A stretch of 64,000 nucleotides of DNA, from positions 50,273 through 114,272 of the forward strand of contig UQAX01000001.1 in the NCBI GenBank assembly GCA_900539145.1. The letters run 5' to 3'. The position numbers were made by a program, and so were the translations under genes. The notes under the pieces are model-generated. The model was not told the origin of the DNA, ran no database searches, and saw nothing but the letters and a program-made list of their open reading frames with translations. The DNA comes from an uncultured Blautia sp. (GTDB lineage Bacteria; Bacillota; Clostridia; Lachnospirales; Lachnospiraceae). Below are positions 40,694 to 48,316 of this stretch, in pieces; within the stretch, counting starts at the first letter, position 1, and each line of letters opens with the position of its first letter.

Positions 40694-41916
40694 GACATAT
40701 TCCACTGGTATTCGCCGTTTTCCTTAATACCGTAGAAATCACCAAAGTTCAAATCTAAAATATTCTTCTGAATATTCTCTACGGAAATCTGATTTTTAAT
40801 TAAATACTGCCAGATACCGCCATGAGAAATATCACCCTGAAGCAGTACACCCACGACTTTTCCGTCACGGATAATGACACGTTTATATTCCTTGGAGTCT
40901 TCTCTTGCCACTACGGTGTCTGTTTCTTCCGGAACAATGACTCCGATACACATAGAAACAAGCCCGAAGAAATTAATGGTATTTTTGATAGCATAACGGT
41001 CTGTGTAAGCTGTCTTTTTCCCGCACATATTAAGCGCCGCTGTTTCTCCCTGTTTCTGAGCGTTTGGCCAGATACCGGACAAGCCTGCCACATCGCCTGC
41101 TGCATAGACGTCCTTTGCTCCTGTTTCCAGATAGTCGTCTACTTTAATACCTCTGTCAATGACAATGCCTTCTCCGTCCATGCCTGCCACTGCGGAACGA
41201 ACGCCGGCTGCCACTATCACTAAATCGCATGAAATTTCTTCTCCGTTGTCCAGCACGATACAAGAAATATTTCCCTTGTCATTCATCAATGTATCTGCTG
41301 CTTTTCTTCCCAGATAGAAAGAAGCTCCTGCTTTTTCAAAACGTTTCTGATATTCAAAAGCACCTGTCTTATCCAACTGAATAGGAAGAATTTGTTCTGC
41401 CATCTCTACAATGGAAACCTTCTTTCCTGTTTCCATCAGTCCGTAAGCAGCATCCAGACCTACCAGACCGGAACCGATAATCACAATATTTTCTGCATTT
41501 TTTGCCATTTCATCGATTGCCTGAGCATCTCTTAAATGACGAAGCCCGAAAACATTGTTTGCCTCTCTTAATTTTCCCACAGGTGGGATAAAGCTTTCTG
41601 CACCTGTTGCAATCAAAAGTTTATCGTATCCGATTTCATCGCCGTCTTCCGTAAACACTTTTTTCTTTACGGTATCCAGCTTATTCACTGTTTTTCCTTT
41701 TAACCAGTTAATTTTATTTTTCTCAAAGAAATCCGCATCAATAAAACTAATGCTCTCTGCACTTCTTTCATGGCTGAGGAATTTATGCAGCATACAGCGT
41801 GAATGTACCTGTGTATCCGTAGATATCACTGTAATTTCACCTTGTGCATCTGTCTTTCGAATGGTCTTTGCAGCCATAATACCGGCTGCACCTGCTCCTA
41901 AAATCACATACTGCAT
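40690..41916 (-). CDS. Pyridine nucleotide-disulfide oxidoreductase of the CooS cluster (FNOR-like)
   Basis: FAD enzyme of 408 residues. FAD-binding GAGAAGIMAA is at 7-16, a Cys in SRCMLHKFL (Cys41) sits where NADH oxidases and CoA-disulfide reductases have their redox Cys, the NAD-binding Rossmann motif VIIGSGLVGLDAAYGL is near 144-159, and VYAAGDVAGL near 283 is the second FAD contact. It is the third gene after cooS and the ferredoxin-like gene, 4 bases after the latter. In such clusters it is proposed to pass electrons between the ferredoxin protein and NAD(P)H. Direction is unknown. Confidence 0.87.
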   Translation of the reverse strand: MQYVILGAGAAGIMAAKTIRKTDAQGEITVISTDTQVHSRCMLHKFLSHERSAESISFIDADFFEKNKINWLKGKTVNKLDTVKKKVFTEDGDEIGYDKLLIATGAESFIPPVGKLREANNVFGLRHLRDAQAIDEMAKNAENIVIIGSGLVGLDAAYGLMETGKKVSIVEMAEQILPIQLDKTGAFEYQKRFEKAGASFYLGRKAADTLMNDKGNISCIVLDNGEEISCDLVIVAAGVRSAVAGMDGEGIVIDRGIKVDDYLETGAKDVYAAGDVAGLSGIWPNAQKQGETAALNMCGKKTAYTDRYAIKNTINFFGLVSMCIGVIVPEETDTVVAREDSKEYKRVIIRDGKVVGVLLQGDISHGGIWQYLIKNQISVENIQKNILDLNFGDFYGIKENGEYQWNMS

Positions 41917-41920
41917 CTGC

Positions 41921-42367
41921 CTACACCTCCTCTACCCAAATTGCCTGTTTCGGACAGGCTTTTACACAGCTTGGCTCTTCACCCTTCTCAATACAAAAGT
42001 CACATTTAATGACTTTTGTATGAGTTGTTTCATCCGGTTTTAAAACGCCGTAAGGGCAATTCATAACACACATAAAACAGGAACCGCATTTTTCGGCGTC
42101 ATACTGTACATGTCCTGTTTTTTCGTCCTTTTTCAGAGCGCCGCTCATACAGGACATTACACATTCCGGCTGTTCGCAGTGTCTGCAAAATACAGGTGTA
42201 TAGCTTCCGTCCGGATTTTTATATATAAAGTTTCTGGATTCATTTGTAATATCTGTCAAATCTAAGGTATAAACATTTCCGTCATCTTTTCTATGCGCCT
42301 GCATACATGCTACGGAGCAGCTTTTACAGCCATCACATTTGGCAGCGTCAATCATTATTCTTCTCAT
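41921..42367 (-). CDS. Four-cluster ferredoxin-like protein (CooF/HycB type)
   Basis: Iron-sulfur electron carrier of 148 residues. Four cysteine groups fit four [4Fe-4S] clusters: Cys11/14/17/21, Cys61/64/69/73, Cys94/97/100/104 and Cys122/125/134/138 (exchanged between groups in the usual way for this family). It lies 33 bases after cooS and 4 bases before the flavoprotein gene, so it probably carries electrons between CooS and the flavoprotein, as CooF does. No membrane segment is present. Confidence 0.92.
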   Translation of the reverse strand: MRRIMIDAAKCDGCKSCSVACMQAHRKDDGNVYTLDLTDITNESRNFIYKNPDGSYTPVFCRHCEQPECVMSCMSGALKKDEKTGHVQYDAEKCGSCFMCVMNCPYGVLKPDETTHTKVIKCDFCIEKGEEPSCVKACPKQAIWVEEV

Positions 42368-42400
42368 CAGATACCCCCGTTCTGTATCATTGAATTTATT

Positions 42401-44284
42401 TTAGATATTTAATCCTGCACGTCTTTCTTCAATAATCTTATCAAGAATATCTGCACTTTCTTTTGCATCCGGATTGATAATTACCTGTCCGCCTGTGAGG
42501 TTCTTCATATCTTCTGTCAACAGTTTTACTGCCAAATCGCTTCCTGTAACAAATGGAGGAAGTCCCAAGTGTAACGGAAGTCCCAGAGCCAGTCCGAAGC
42601 ATCCGTCTGCAAGCGCCTGTTCCTCTAACCACTGTGCTGCGGAAAGAACTAACGGAAGCTGAGGAATATCCACACCGATTGCCTCTGCCAATTCTGTTGC
42701 CACAATCTCAAGACGTCCGATTGCAAGACATGGACCGAAGTTCAATACCGGAGGAATATTTAATTTTTCACATACGGCACGAAGCTTTGGACCTGCATAT
42801 TTTGCAGCTTCCGGTGTCATAAGTCCGCAGTTTTCAATACCTCCTGAAGAACATCCTGCTGTCAATACCAGAATATCTTTTGCAATCAGTTCTTTTGTCA
42901 GTTCTACGGAGAGAACGTCATGTCCGCCTGCTGTCAGGTTGGAGCATCCAACTACGCCGGCAATACCTTTGATATCACCGGATACGATTAAATCAATTAA
43001 CGGTTTCCAGTTACCGCCTAAAAATTCTTTCAAAGAACCTTCGGAAACACCTGTTAAGGTATGGTCATTTCCGTGTTCCGGCATTAAGTTCATCGGAACG
43101 TTGCCACGTCTTGCTTTGTATGCTTCAATAATCTCGTCAATGATTTCTTCACTCTGTTTTTCTCTTTCTTCAAAAACAAATGGTTTCAGCTCTGCATTTG
43201 CTTTCTTTGCAACACTGTCAAGACAAATCTGTTTAATCTTTAATTCGTCACAGATTGGCTCGATACCCGGAAGTGTACAGTTAAACTCAGAAAGGACAGC
43301 ATCAATACCGCCAGTAGCAAGTACCGCTTCACTTGTATAGTTGTTTCCTGCGTGTCCGTCAAATACTTCTTCGTAATGAGCGCCTCTAAGCTGTAAATCC
43401 TGACCTACACAAGTACATCCAACCAGCTTAAAGCCTTTTGCACCTGCTGCTTTTGCTTTTTCCACTGCTTCTTTGGATGTAAGTCTTTCCTGTAAGTCTA
43501 CAAAGATTGTATGCTGATGTCCTGTAATCATAATATTGATGTAATCCGGATCAATAACACGAAGTCCAACAGGAGCCATGCGAAGCTCAGGCTCTCCTAA
43601 AAGCACGTCATTTAACAGGTTTGTAAGAGTCAGTCCATATAAACCTGTGGAAATACCAAGCTTCAGACAGTCTGTATACATATCAACAGGATCAGAATTT
43701 AAGTTTGTAGAACATTTTACAACTCCGTGGAACACTTCACTTTTTGCCCCGCCCGGTAAAATGCCTAATTCCTTCCATTTTTTGAAACGAGGTGCATAAG
43801 CCATTTTTTCAACTAATTCCATTTTTTCGTATTCCGGTTTATATAAATCATCCAGAACCTTCTGAGCTACTTGTTTTGCAGTATCCCATTTATCTGTTCC
43901 CTGAACACCGAAAATTTCAGCAAGTCTTGCAAGGGATTTCTCCCCTTTAATCTCGCCTTTGATTTCTGCTGTTTTCTTTACGTTTAACGCTGTATTTTCT
44001 ACAATATGAATATAGCATCCAGAGCCACTTGCCACTGCACGAAGGAAGTTACGTGCAACAATAACATCTGCTGTCGCACCACAAATTCCTCTTGGAGCTT
44101 TTGGTGTAATACGACATGGACCGTTGGAGCAAAGACGGCAGCATACGCCCTGTAAACCAAAGCCGCACTTTGTACTCTGTCCTTCTACTCTGTGATGAGA
44201 AGTTTCCATAGGTAAATTACGGATAAATCCTTCTAAAGGCTTATCTGCACTGGCACATGTATTGCATCCAAAACACTGATTCAT
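42401..44284 (-). CDS. cooS: Anaerobic carbon-monoxide dehydrogenase catalytic subunit homologue (CooS), divergent active site
   Basis: 627 residues. Clusters D and B: Cys40, 48, 49, 52, 57 and 68. All six ligands of the NiFe C-cluster seem present: His256, Cys292, Cys336, Cys447, Cys478 and Cys519. Compared without gaps with remembered Carboxydothermus CODH-II, the catalytic His93 is Tyr91, the relay His96/His99 are Ile94/Asn97, and Lys563 is Gln556, so CO oxidation is doubtful. The N-terminus has an extra CX2CX2C (Cys4, 7, 10). Own promoter with a Rex-like operator; followed by a CooF-like protein and a flavoprotein. No cooC or acetyl-CoA synthase gene is nearby. Family is certain; activity is not. 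Confidence 0.9.
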   Translation of the reverse strand: MNQCFGCNTCASADKPLEGFIRNLPMETSHHRVEGQSTKCGFGLQGVCCRLCSNGPCRITPKAPRGICGATADVIVARNFLRAVASGSGCYIHIVENTALNVKKTAEIKGEIKGEKSLARLAEIFGVQGTDKWDTAKQVAQKVLDDLYKPEYEKMELVEKMAYAPRFKKWKELGILPGGAKSEVFHGVVKCSTNLNSDPVDMYTDCLKLGISTGLYGLTLTNLLNDVLLGEPELRMAPVGLRVIDPDYINIMITGHQHTIFVDLQERLTSKEAVEKAKAAGAKGFKLVGCTCVGQDLQLRGAHYEEVFDGHAGNNYTSEAVLATGGIDAVLSEFNCTLPGIEPICDELKIKQICLDSVAKKANAELKPFVFEEREKQSEEIIDEIIEAYKARRGNVPMNLMPEHGNDHTLTGVSEGSLKEFLGGNWKPLIDLIVSGDIKGIAGVVGCSNLTAGGHDVLSVELTKELIAKDILVLTAGCSSGGIENCGLMTPEAAKYAGPKLRAVCEKLNIPPVLNFGPCLAIGRLEIVATELAEAIGVDIPQLPLVLSAAQWLEEQALADGCFGLALGLPLHLGLPPFVTGSDLAVKLLTEDMKNLTGGQVIINPDAKESADILDKIIEERRAGLNI

Positions 44285-44321
44285 ACTTAATATCCTCCTG
44301 ATATGTACATTATTTTTTAAT

Positions 44322-44339
44322 CTGTTAAGATTATAACAA
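44322..44339 (-). promoter_or_regulatory. Rex-like operator at the cooS promoter
   Basis: Minus-strand TTGTTATAATCTTAACAG matches the Rex consensus TTGTTAA-N4-TTAACAA at 12 of 14 fixed positions and overlaps the -10 box. Rex represses when NADH is low, so cooS would be induced under a high NADH/NAD+ ratio. A Rex gene is not in the window. Confidence 0.65.
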
Positions 44340-44359
44340 TTCTAAACTAAATTAGTCAA
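44330..44359 (-). promoter_or_regulatory. Strong sigma-A promoter of cooS
   Basis: TTGACT and TATAAT with an 18-base spacer on the minus strand, followed by AGGAGG ahead of cooS. It shows cooS is transcribed independently of the MoxR operon upstream. Confidence 0.8.
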
Positions 44360-44389
44360 GTATAACTTGTATGATTTTCCATTTCTTTT

Positions 44390-45865
44390 TTACTTTGTCT
44401 GAAACGCCTGTATTTCCTCTTTTAAAGCAGCTTCTCTTTCCTGTAACAAAAGGGCTTTACTCTCCTTTAAATAGCTTTCACATCTATGCTCTGCGATAAA
44501 TTCCGCAATCCTTTCATTTTGAGACAGCATAGACAGAAACAGAGGCAGCTCCTGCCCTGTTTTACTGCTGTTTTTCACGTCTCCCAGCTCCTTGTCAAGC
44601 AGCATCCGGATTTGTTCCTCCTGATGCTTTAATTTCAAGGTTTCTCTGTAAAAATCTTCTTTTACAGCCGCAAATCCTGCTTCTTTCAATTTCCATTTTC
44701 TCTCATCCAACCACTTTGTGATATTTTTGTCAGTCTTTTGTTTTTCTTTTGACAAAAGTCCCTGCTCTGCCAGAATTTTTTCCTGTCTTTTCCTTCGTTC
44801 TATTGTCTGACAAAAAAGCGTGTCTATATCCTGCTGTTCCTCTGCAACAGCCTTTTTCATCTTTTTTAGTTCTTCATACAAACCGTTTATATAAGCCTTT
44901 TCCTGTTGATATTCCTTTATTTTTCCTTCCAGCTCACCCTCTAAAAGCTGCATAAGCAAAACCTTTCCGTCAAAATCTGCATGAAAAAGCATGTCCTCTT
45001 TTTCTTCAAAAGAATACCTTTGATACTTTTCTTCATAGCTCTTAAACAGCTGATAAAAGCCATAAAAGTCTGCTGCCACTTCCTCATACTGTATGTATTC
45101 GCCTATCAGCTCCTCTGTTACAGGCACTTTCATTTCTTCGTAGCTTTGCAAAATTCGGGATAAATCCTCCCAGCCTCTTGCCGTTACAAAACAGCTTCCT
45201 TCCTGCCGTTCTTCTATGCGGTAAAAATTTTCTGCCCTTAACTGCAAATAGCTGCGTATTCCTAAATGAACACCCTGTCTTGCCGCATATCTGTCCCACA
45301 CAGAATGATTTTCCTGAATTTCTATTTTCTTTACTCGGTCAAGGGTTACAATATCAAACTCCCGCACAGATTTATTATAACGCTCCGGATTTCCCGCAGC
45401 CACAATACACCAGCCTTTTGGAAGCCTATGCGCTCCAAAGGTCTTATTTTGTAAAAGCTGCAGCATGGTAGGCGCTAAGGTTTCAGAAACACAGTTAATC
45501 TCATCTAAAAATAAAATTCCTGTTTCTGCACCTTCTTTTTCTATACATTCATATACCGATGCAAGCATTTCGCTCATGGTATATTCTGTAACCGTATATT
45601 CTTCTCCCTGAAATCTTTTCTTCTCTAAAATCGGCAGTCCCACGGCGCTTTGCCGTGTATGGTGTGTCAGCGTATACTCCACAAGCCCGATTTTTTCTTC
45701 CTCTGCAATCTGCTTCATAATAGCAGTTTTCCCAATACCCGGAGGTCCCATAAGCAATACCGGCCTTTGGTATTGTATGGGGATTTTATAATTCCCCTCC
45801 TCATCCTTTGCCGTATATGCCCGCAATGTGTTTATAATTTCCTGTTTTGCTTCTGCAATATTCAT
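44390..45865 (-). CDS. MoxR-type AAA+ ATPase with C-terminal coiled coil
   Basis: 491 residues. The AAA+ core has Walker A GPPGIGKT (40-47), Walker B ILFLDE (117-122), sensor-1 VAAGNPERYNKS near 155-166 and a lid domain. Residues about 290-480 are a long charged coiled coil with many Lys, Glu and Gln residues, longer than usual for MoxR. MoxR ATPases act as chaperones that activate or load cofactors into partner proteins, usually with a VWA protein, which is encoded 9 bases upstream. The likely client is the arginase-fold protein of the same operon. Named RavA/ViaA- or CoxD-like only in architecture. Confidence 0.85.
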   Translation of the reverse strand: MNIAEAKQEIINTLRAYTAKDEEGNYKIPIQYQRPVLLMGPPGIGKTAIMKQIAEEEKIGLVEYTLTHHTRQSAVGLPILEKKRFQGEEYTVTEYTMSEMLASVYECIEKEGAETGILFLDEINCVSETLAPTMLQLLQNKTFGAHRLPKGWCIVAAGNPERYNKSVREFDIVTLDRVKKIEIQENHSVWDRYAARQGVHLGIRSYLQLRAENFYRIEERQEGSCFVTARGWEDLSRILQSYEEMKVPVTEELIGEYIQYEEVAADFYGFYQLFKSYEEKYQRYSFEEKEDMLFHADFDGKVLLMQLLEGELEGKIKEYQQEKAYINGLYEELKKMKKAVAEEQQDIDTLFCQTIERRKRQEKILAEQGLLSKEKQKTDKNITKWLDERKWKLKEAGFAAVKEDFYRETLKLKHQEEQIRMLLDKELGDVKNSSKTGQELPLFLSMLSQNERIAEFIAEHRCESYLKESKALLLQEREAALKEEIQAFQTK

Positions 45866-45874
45866 TGTTCTCTC

Positions 45875-47146
45875 CTATTGTCTTTCATCCATATAGAGAA
45901 GGGTAGCCCAACTTGGCACATTAGCTTCCTTGGGCGGTTCTTTTGTCAGCAAAAAAACAGCCTCATAATCCGGTTTTTCTCTGGGATAAATCCCATCTCC
46001 ATCGGTAAAATATAAAAGCGCCTTTAAATTTTTCAGTCTTCCGTCTGCAAGCATTTCATTTACATAGCGAAATACCGGACGGAAGTCTGTTCCTCCTCCG
46101 CCCTGTATCTTGATATGCCGCAAATATTCTTTCCATTCCTTTTCACAGGTGACTTTTACATCTTCCTGCACATAACAGTCACACTGTATAATATGTACCC
46201 GCAGCTTTTTAAAAAAATTTTCCTGCTGCCCCAAAACCGCATAAGTTTCCTGTAAAAACCGCTGTACCGTAGGTCTTTTACAAGATGCGGAGGTATCAAT
46301 GGCAATGACCAGCTCCTCCAGCTTCTTTGCCTCTGTATATTCCAAAGGCTCTAAAAAAGGGAGATTTCCATAATGAGAAAGCCCGTACAAGTAGGGAATA
46401 TAATCAAAAGCTTCCATATCTAACTGTAACTCTTCTCTTTCCACTGTAAACCGTCTTAAAAATTTATTATAATTTCGCTTCCTTTCTTCCTGAAGCTCAT
46501 ACCACTCCTGTTTATACCCTCTCTGCGTACCTCTTTTTCCAAATTCATTTCCGCTGCCGTCCTCTCCTGATGCTTTTAAGGAAAGCGCCCAGTCAAGCAG
46601 CTTTTCTGTCTGTTCTTCTTTTATCTCTTTCCAGAGAGTGTGATTGTCCTGCTCAAAACACTTTTGCCAAAATTCTAGTTCACTTGGAGAAAATTTTTTC
46701 CTTTCCAGTCTTTCCTCTACTGCTTCTGCTGACAGCCCTTCCCCGTTTTCCCAGATTTGACTGCAAAATTCTTGGGCTGCCTTTGACATTTTCCCTGTAA
46801 GCTCCTCCTGTTCCAGCGCATCAATGGTATACTCTGTCACCATATCACAAGCCAAATGCCAAAAAGGCGAAGATTCTGTATTCTCCCTTACCTGTCTGTA
46901 CAACAGATGAAACAGTGTATGAAGAAAAAAACGGTTTATTCCCTGTGCTCCCTTTTCCATATAGAGGTTCAAGAAAAGCTTCGGCTCATAGAAAAAAGTT
47001 TCTCCATCCGTCCCTGTTAAAGTATTTCTTTGAAAGCCTGTAAACACCATTTGAAAAATCCGATAAAGCCTCGGACTTTCACAGCAAAATTTTGTCAGAG
47101 CAAGCTCTTTTACCTCTTCCCATAAATATTCTTCTTTTGTTTCCAT
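45875..47146 (-). CDS. VWA-domain protein of the DUF2201/COG3864 type
   Basis: 423 residues. The N-terminal half has a helical domain with FLHTLFHLLYRQ (His76/His80) and WHLACDMVTEY (Asp101), which looks like a DUF2201 metallopeptidase-like site but with Thr where the catalytic Glu of HExxH should be. The C-terminal VWA domain has the metal-binding MIDAS motif DTSAS (284-288) and a later YFTDGDGIYP. The start is at 47146, GGGAG upstream and 1 base after the previous stop, so translation is coupled. It probably recruits a client to the MoxR ATPase. Confidence 0.82.
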   Translation of the reverse strand: METKEEYLWEEVKELALTKFCCESPRLYRIFQMVFTGFQRNTLTGTDGETFFYEPKLFLNLYMEKGAQGINRFFLHTLFHLLYRQVRENTESSPFWHLACDMVTEYTIDALEQEELTGKMSKAAQEFCSQIWENGEGLSAEAVEERLERKKFSPSELEFWQKCFEQDNHTLWKEIKEEQTEKLLDWALSLKASGEDGSGNEFGKRGTQRGYKQEWYELQEERKRNYNKFLRRFTVEREELQLDMEAFDYIPYLYGLSHYGNLPFLEPLEYTEAKKLEELVIAIDTSASCKRPTVQRFLQETYAVLGQQENFFKKLRVHIIQCDCYVQEDVKVTCEKEWKEYLRHIKIQGGGGTDFRPVFRYVNEMLADGRLKNLKALLYFTDGDGIYPREKPDYEAVFLLTKEPPKEANVPSWATLLYMDERQ

Positions 47147-47147
47147 T

Positions 47148-48251
47148 TTAAAGCTCCCAGCTCTTTTCCTGAAATCCTCCCAAAGCTTCTTTTTCCTGCA
47201 ACAAAAAAATTTGTGCTTCCTGATTGCCATATTGAACCGCTGTTTTCAAAAAAGAGTTGAGAAGATTTTCATCTGCCTCCTGTTCTTTAATAAGCTCTGT
47301 CAGCTTTTTATTTTCTTTTTTCTTAATCAGCAATTCCACTGCCGGTCGAAAACGCAGCTTTAAATATTCTCCGTACAGACGCTTTCTTTTATCCTCTTTT
47401 TCCAAATCAAAATATCGCATAAGCGCAATAGACAATTTTTTATCTGCCTGTTTTGTTTCCAAAAATACCTTGTCCATCTGACGCTCTTCCTGCTCTGTAA
47501 GCTTTTTCTCCAACAGCTCCCAGATTTTTCTGTTGATTGCATTATTGATTTCTATATCTTCTGAGTATGAAACAGATGTTGTGTCCGGCGTATGTTCTCC
47601 GCACACATCCGCTCCCAATACAAAGCATTGTGAAAATAATTCCTGCAGCCACTCTTTTATTTCCTCAAAACTCACATCTCCCTGCTCCCAGTTGGTTCTG
47701 GCAGCCTCTAAAGATAAAATGTCTTTATCCAGAGACAAATACACCGGAACATCTTGATTTCTCTCTAAAAATTCATGCCATTTGGCTTTTTCCTGCTTCA
47801 TATCCTCCCTGCTAATGGGAGTAACCTTTTCTAAAATTTCCTTTTCACATTCCAAAAAAGCGGTTCTCGGCGGTCCGATTACGCAGACTTCTTTCATATA
47901 TTTATTGGAAAGAATACATTCCCGCACCCAGCTTCCGCAGGAAAGCAGTCCCCAAAAGGAAGCCTCCTGCATATCTGTATGATTATCAAATACCACAAAC
48001 GAAAACGGTCTGTCTATCTTTTCCAGCCAAAATTTACTTAAATAATGATAATTGCCGGAGTCCAGAAAATGGATACCTGCAAAATCAAGATTTTTTATCC
48101 GTTCTTTGATTTCCTCCTCTGCTTCCTCTGTACAGTAGCAATTTACTCCTGTAAGCTTTGTAAAATCCATCCATGCGGCGTCTTTTCCTTCGTAAAAGCT
48201 TTCCTCTTTATAGACACCGGAAAAATCCATAATCACTGTCCTTGCGTTCAT
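47148..48251 (-). CDS. Arginase/ureohydrolase-fold metalloprotein with helical C-terminal domain, unknown substrate
   Basis: 367 residues. Residues about 1-240 carry every metal ligand of the arginase fold: His69 (GNYHY), Asp89/His91/Asp93 (DNHTD) and Asp175/Asp177 (SLDKD), plus a Glu in ADVCGEHTP near 219 where arginases have a conserved Glu. Substrate-loop motifs of arginase or agmatinase are absent, so the substrate is unknown (UPF0489-like proteins are a possible relative). Residues 255-367 are helical, weakly ankyrin-like (AVQYGNQEAQIFLL). Start set at 48251 because GAGG is 6 bases upstream and a promoter ends at 48289. First gene of the operon with VWA and MoxR. Confidence 0.72.
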   Translation of the reverse strand: MNARTVIMDFSGVYKEESFYEGKDAAWMDFTKLTGVNCYCTEEAEEEIKERIKNLDFAGIHFLDSGNYHYLSKFWLEKIDRPFSFVVFDNHTDMQEASFWGLLSCGSWVRECILSNKYMKEVCVIGPPRTAFLECEKEILEKVTPISREDMKQEKAKWHEFLERNQDVPVYLSLDKDILSLEAARTNWEQGDVSFEEIKEWLQELFSQCFVLGADVCGEHTPDTTSVSYSEDIEINNAINRKIWELLEKKLTEQEERQMDKVFLETKQADKKLSIALMRYFDLEKEDKRKRLYGEYLKLRFRPAVELLIKKKENKKLTELIKEQEADENLLNSFLKTAVQYGNQEAQIFLLQEKEALGGFQEKSWEL

Positions 48252-48288
48252 AAGCACCTCTTCATCCTGTCCCTGTATTTCTGCTTTC

Positions 48289-48316
48289 ATTCTAACACGT
48301 TTCTAATTTTTTTCAA
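48289..48316 (-). promoter_or_regulatory. Probable promoter of the arginase-fold/VWA/MoxR operon
   Basis: Minus-strand TTGAAA and TAGAAT with a 16-base spacer, the -35 box overlapping the end of the carboxypeptidase gene. Transcription would start near 48282, excluding a longer start for the arginase-fold gene. Confidence 0.55.

Noticed and set aside
44390..47146. Calling the MoxR/VWA pair CoxD/CoxE of a molybdenum CO dehydrogenase.
   Set aside because: No coxL, coxM or coxS genes are present, and the nearby CooS is an unrelated nickel-iron type with its own promoter.
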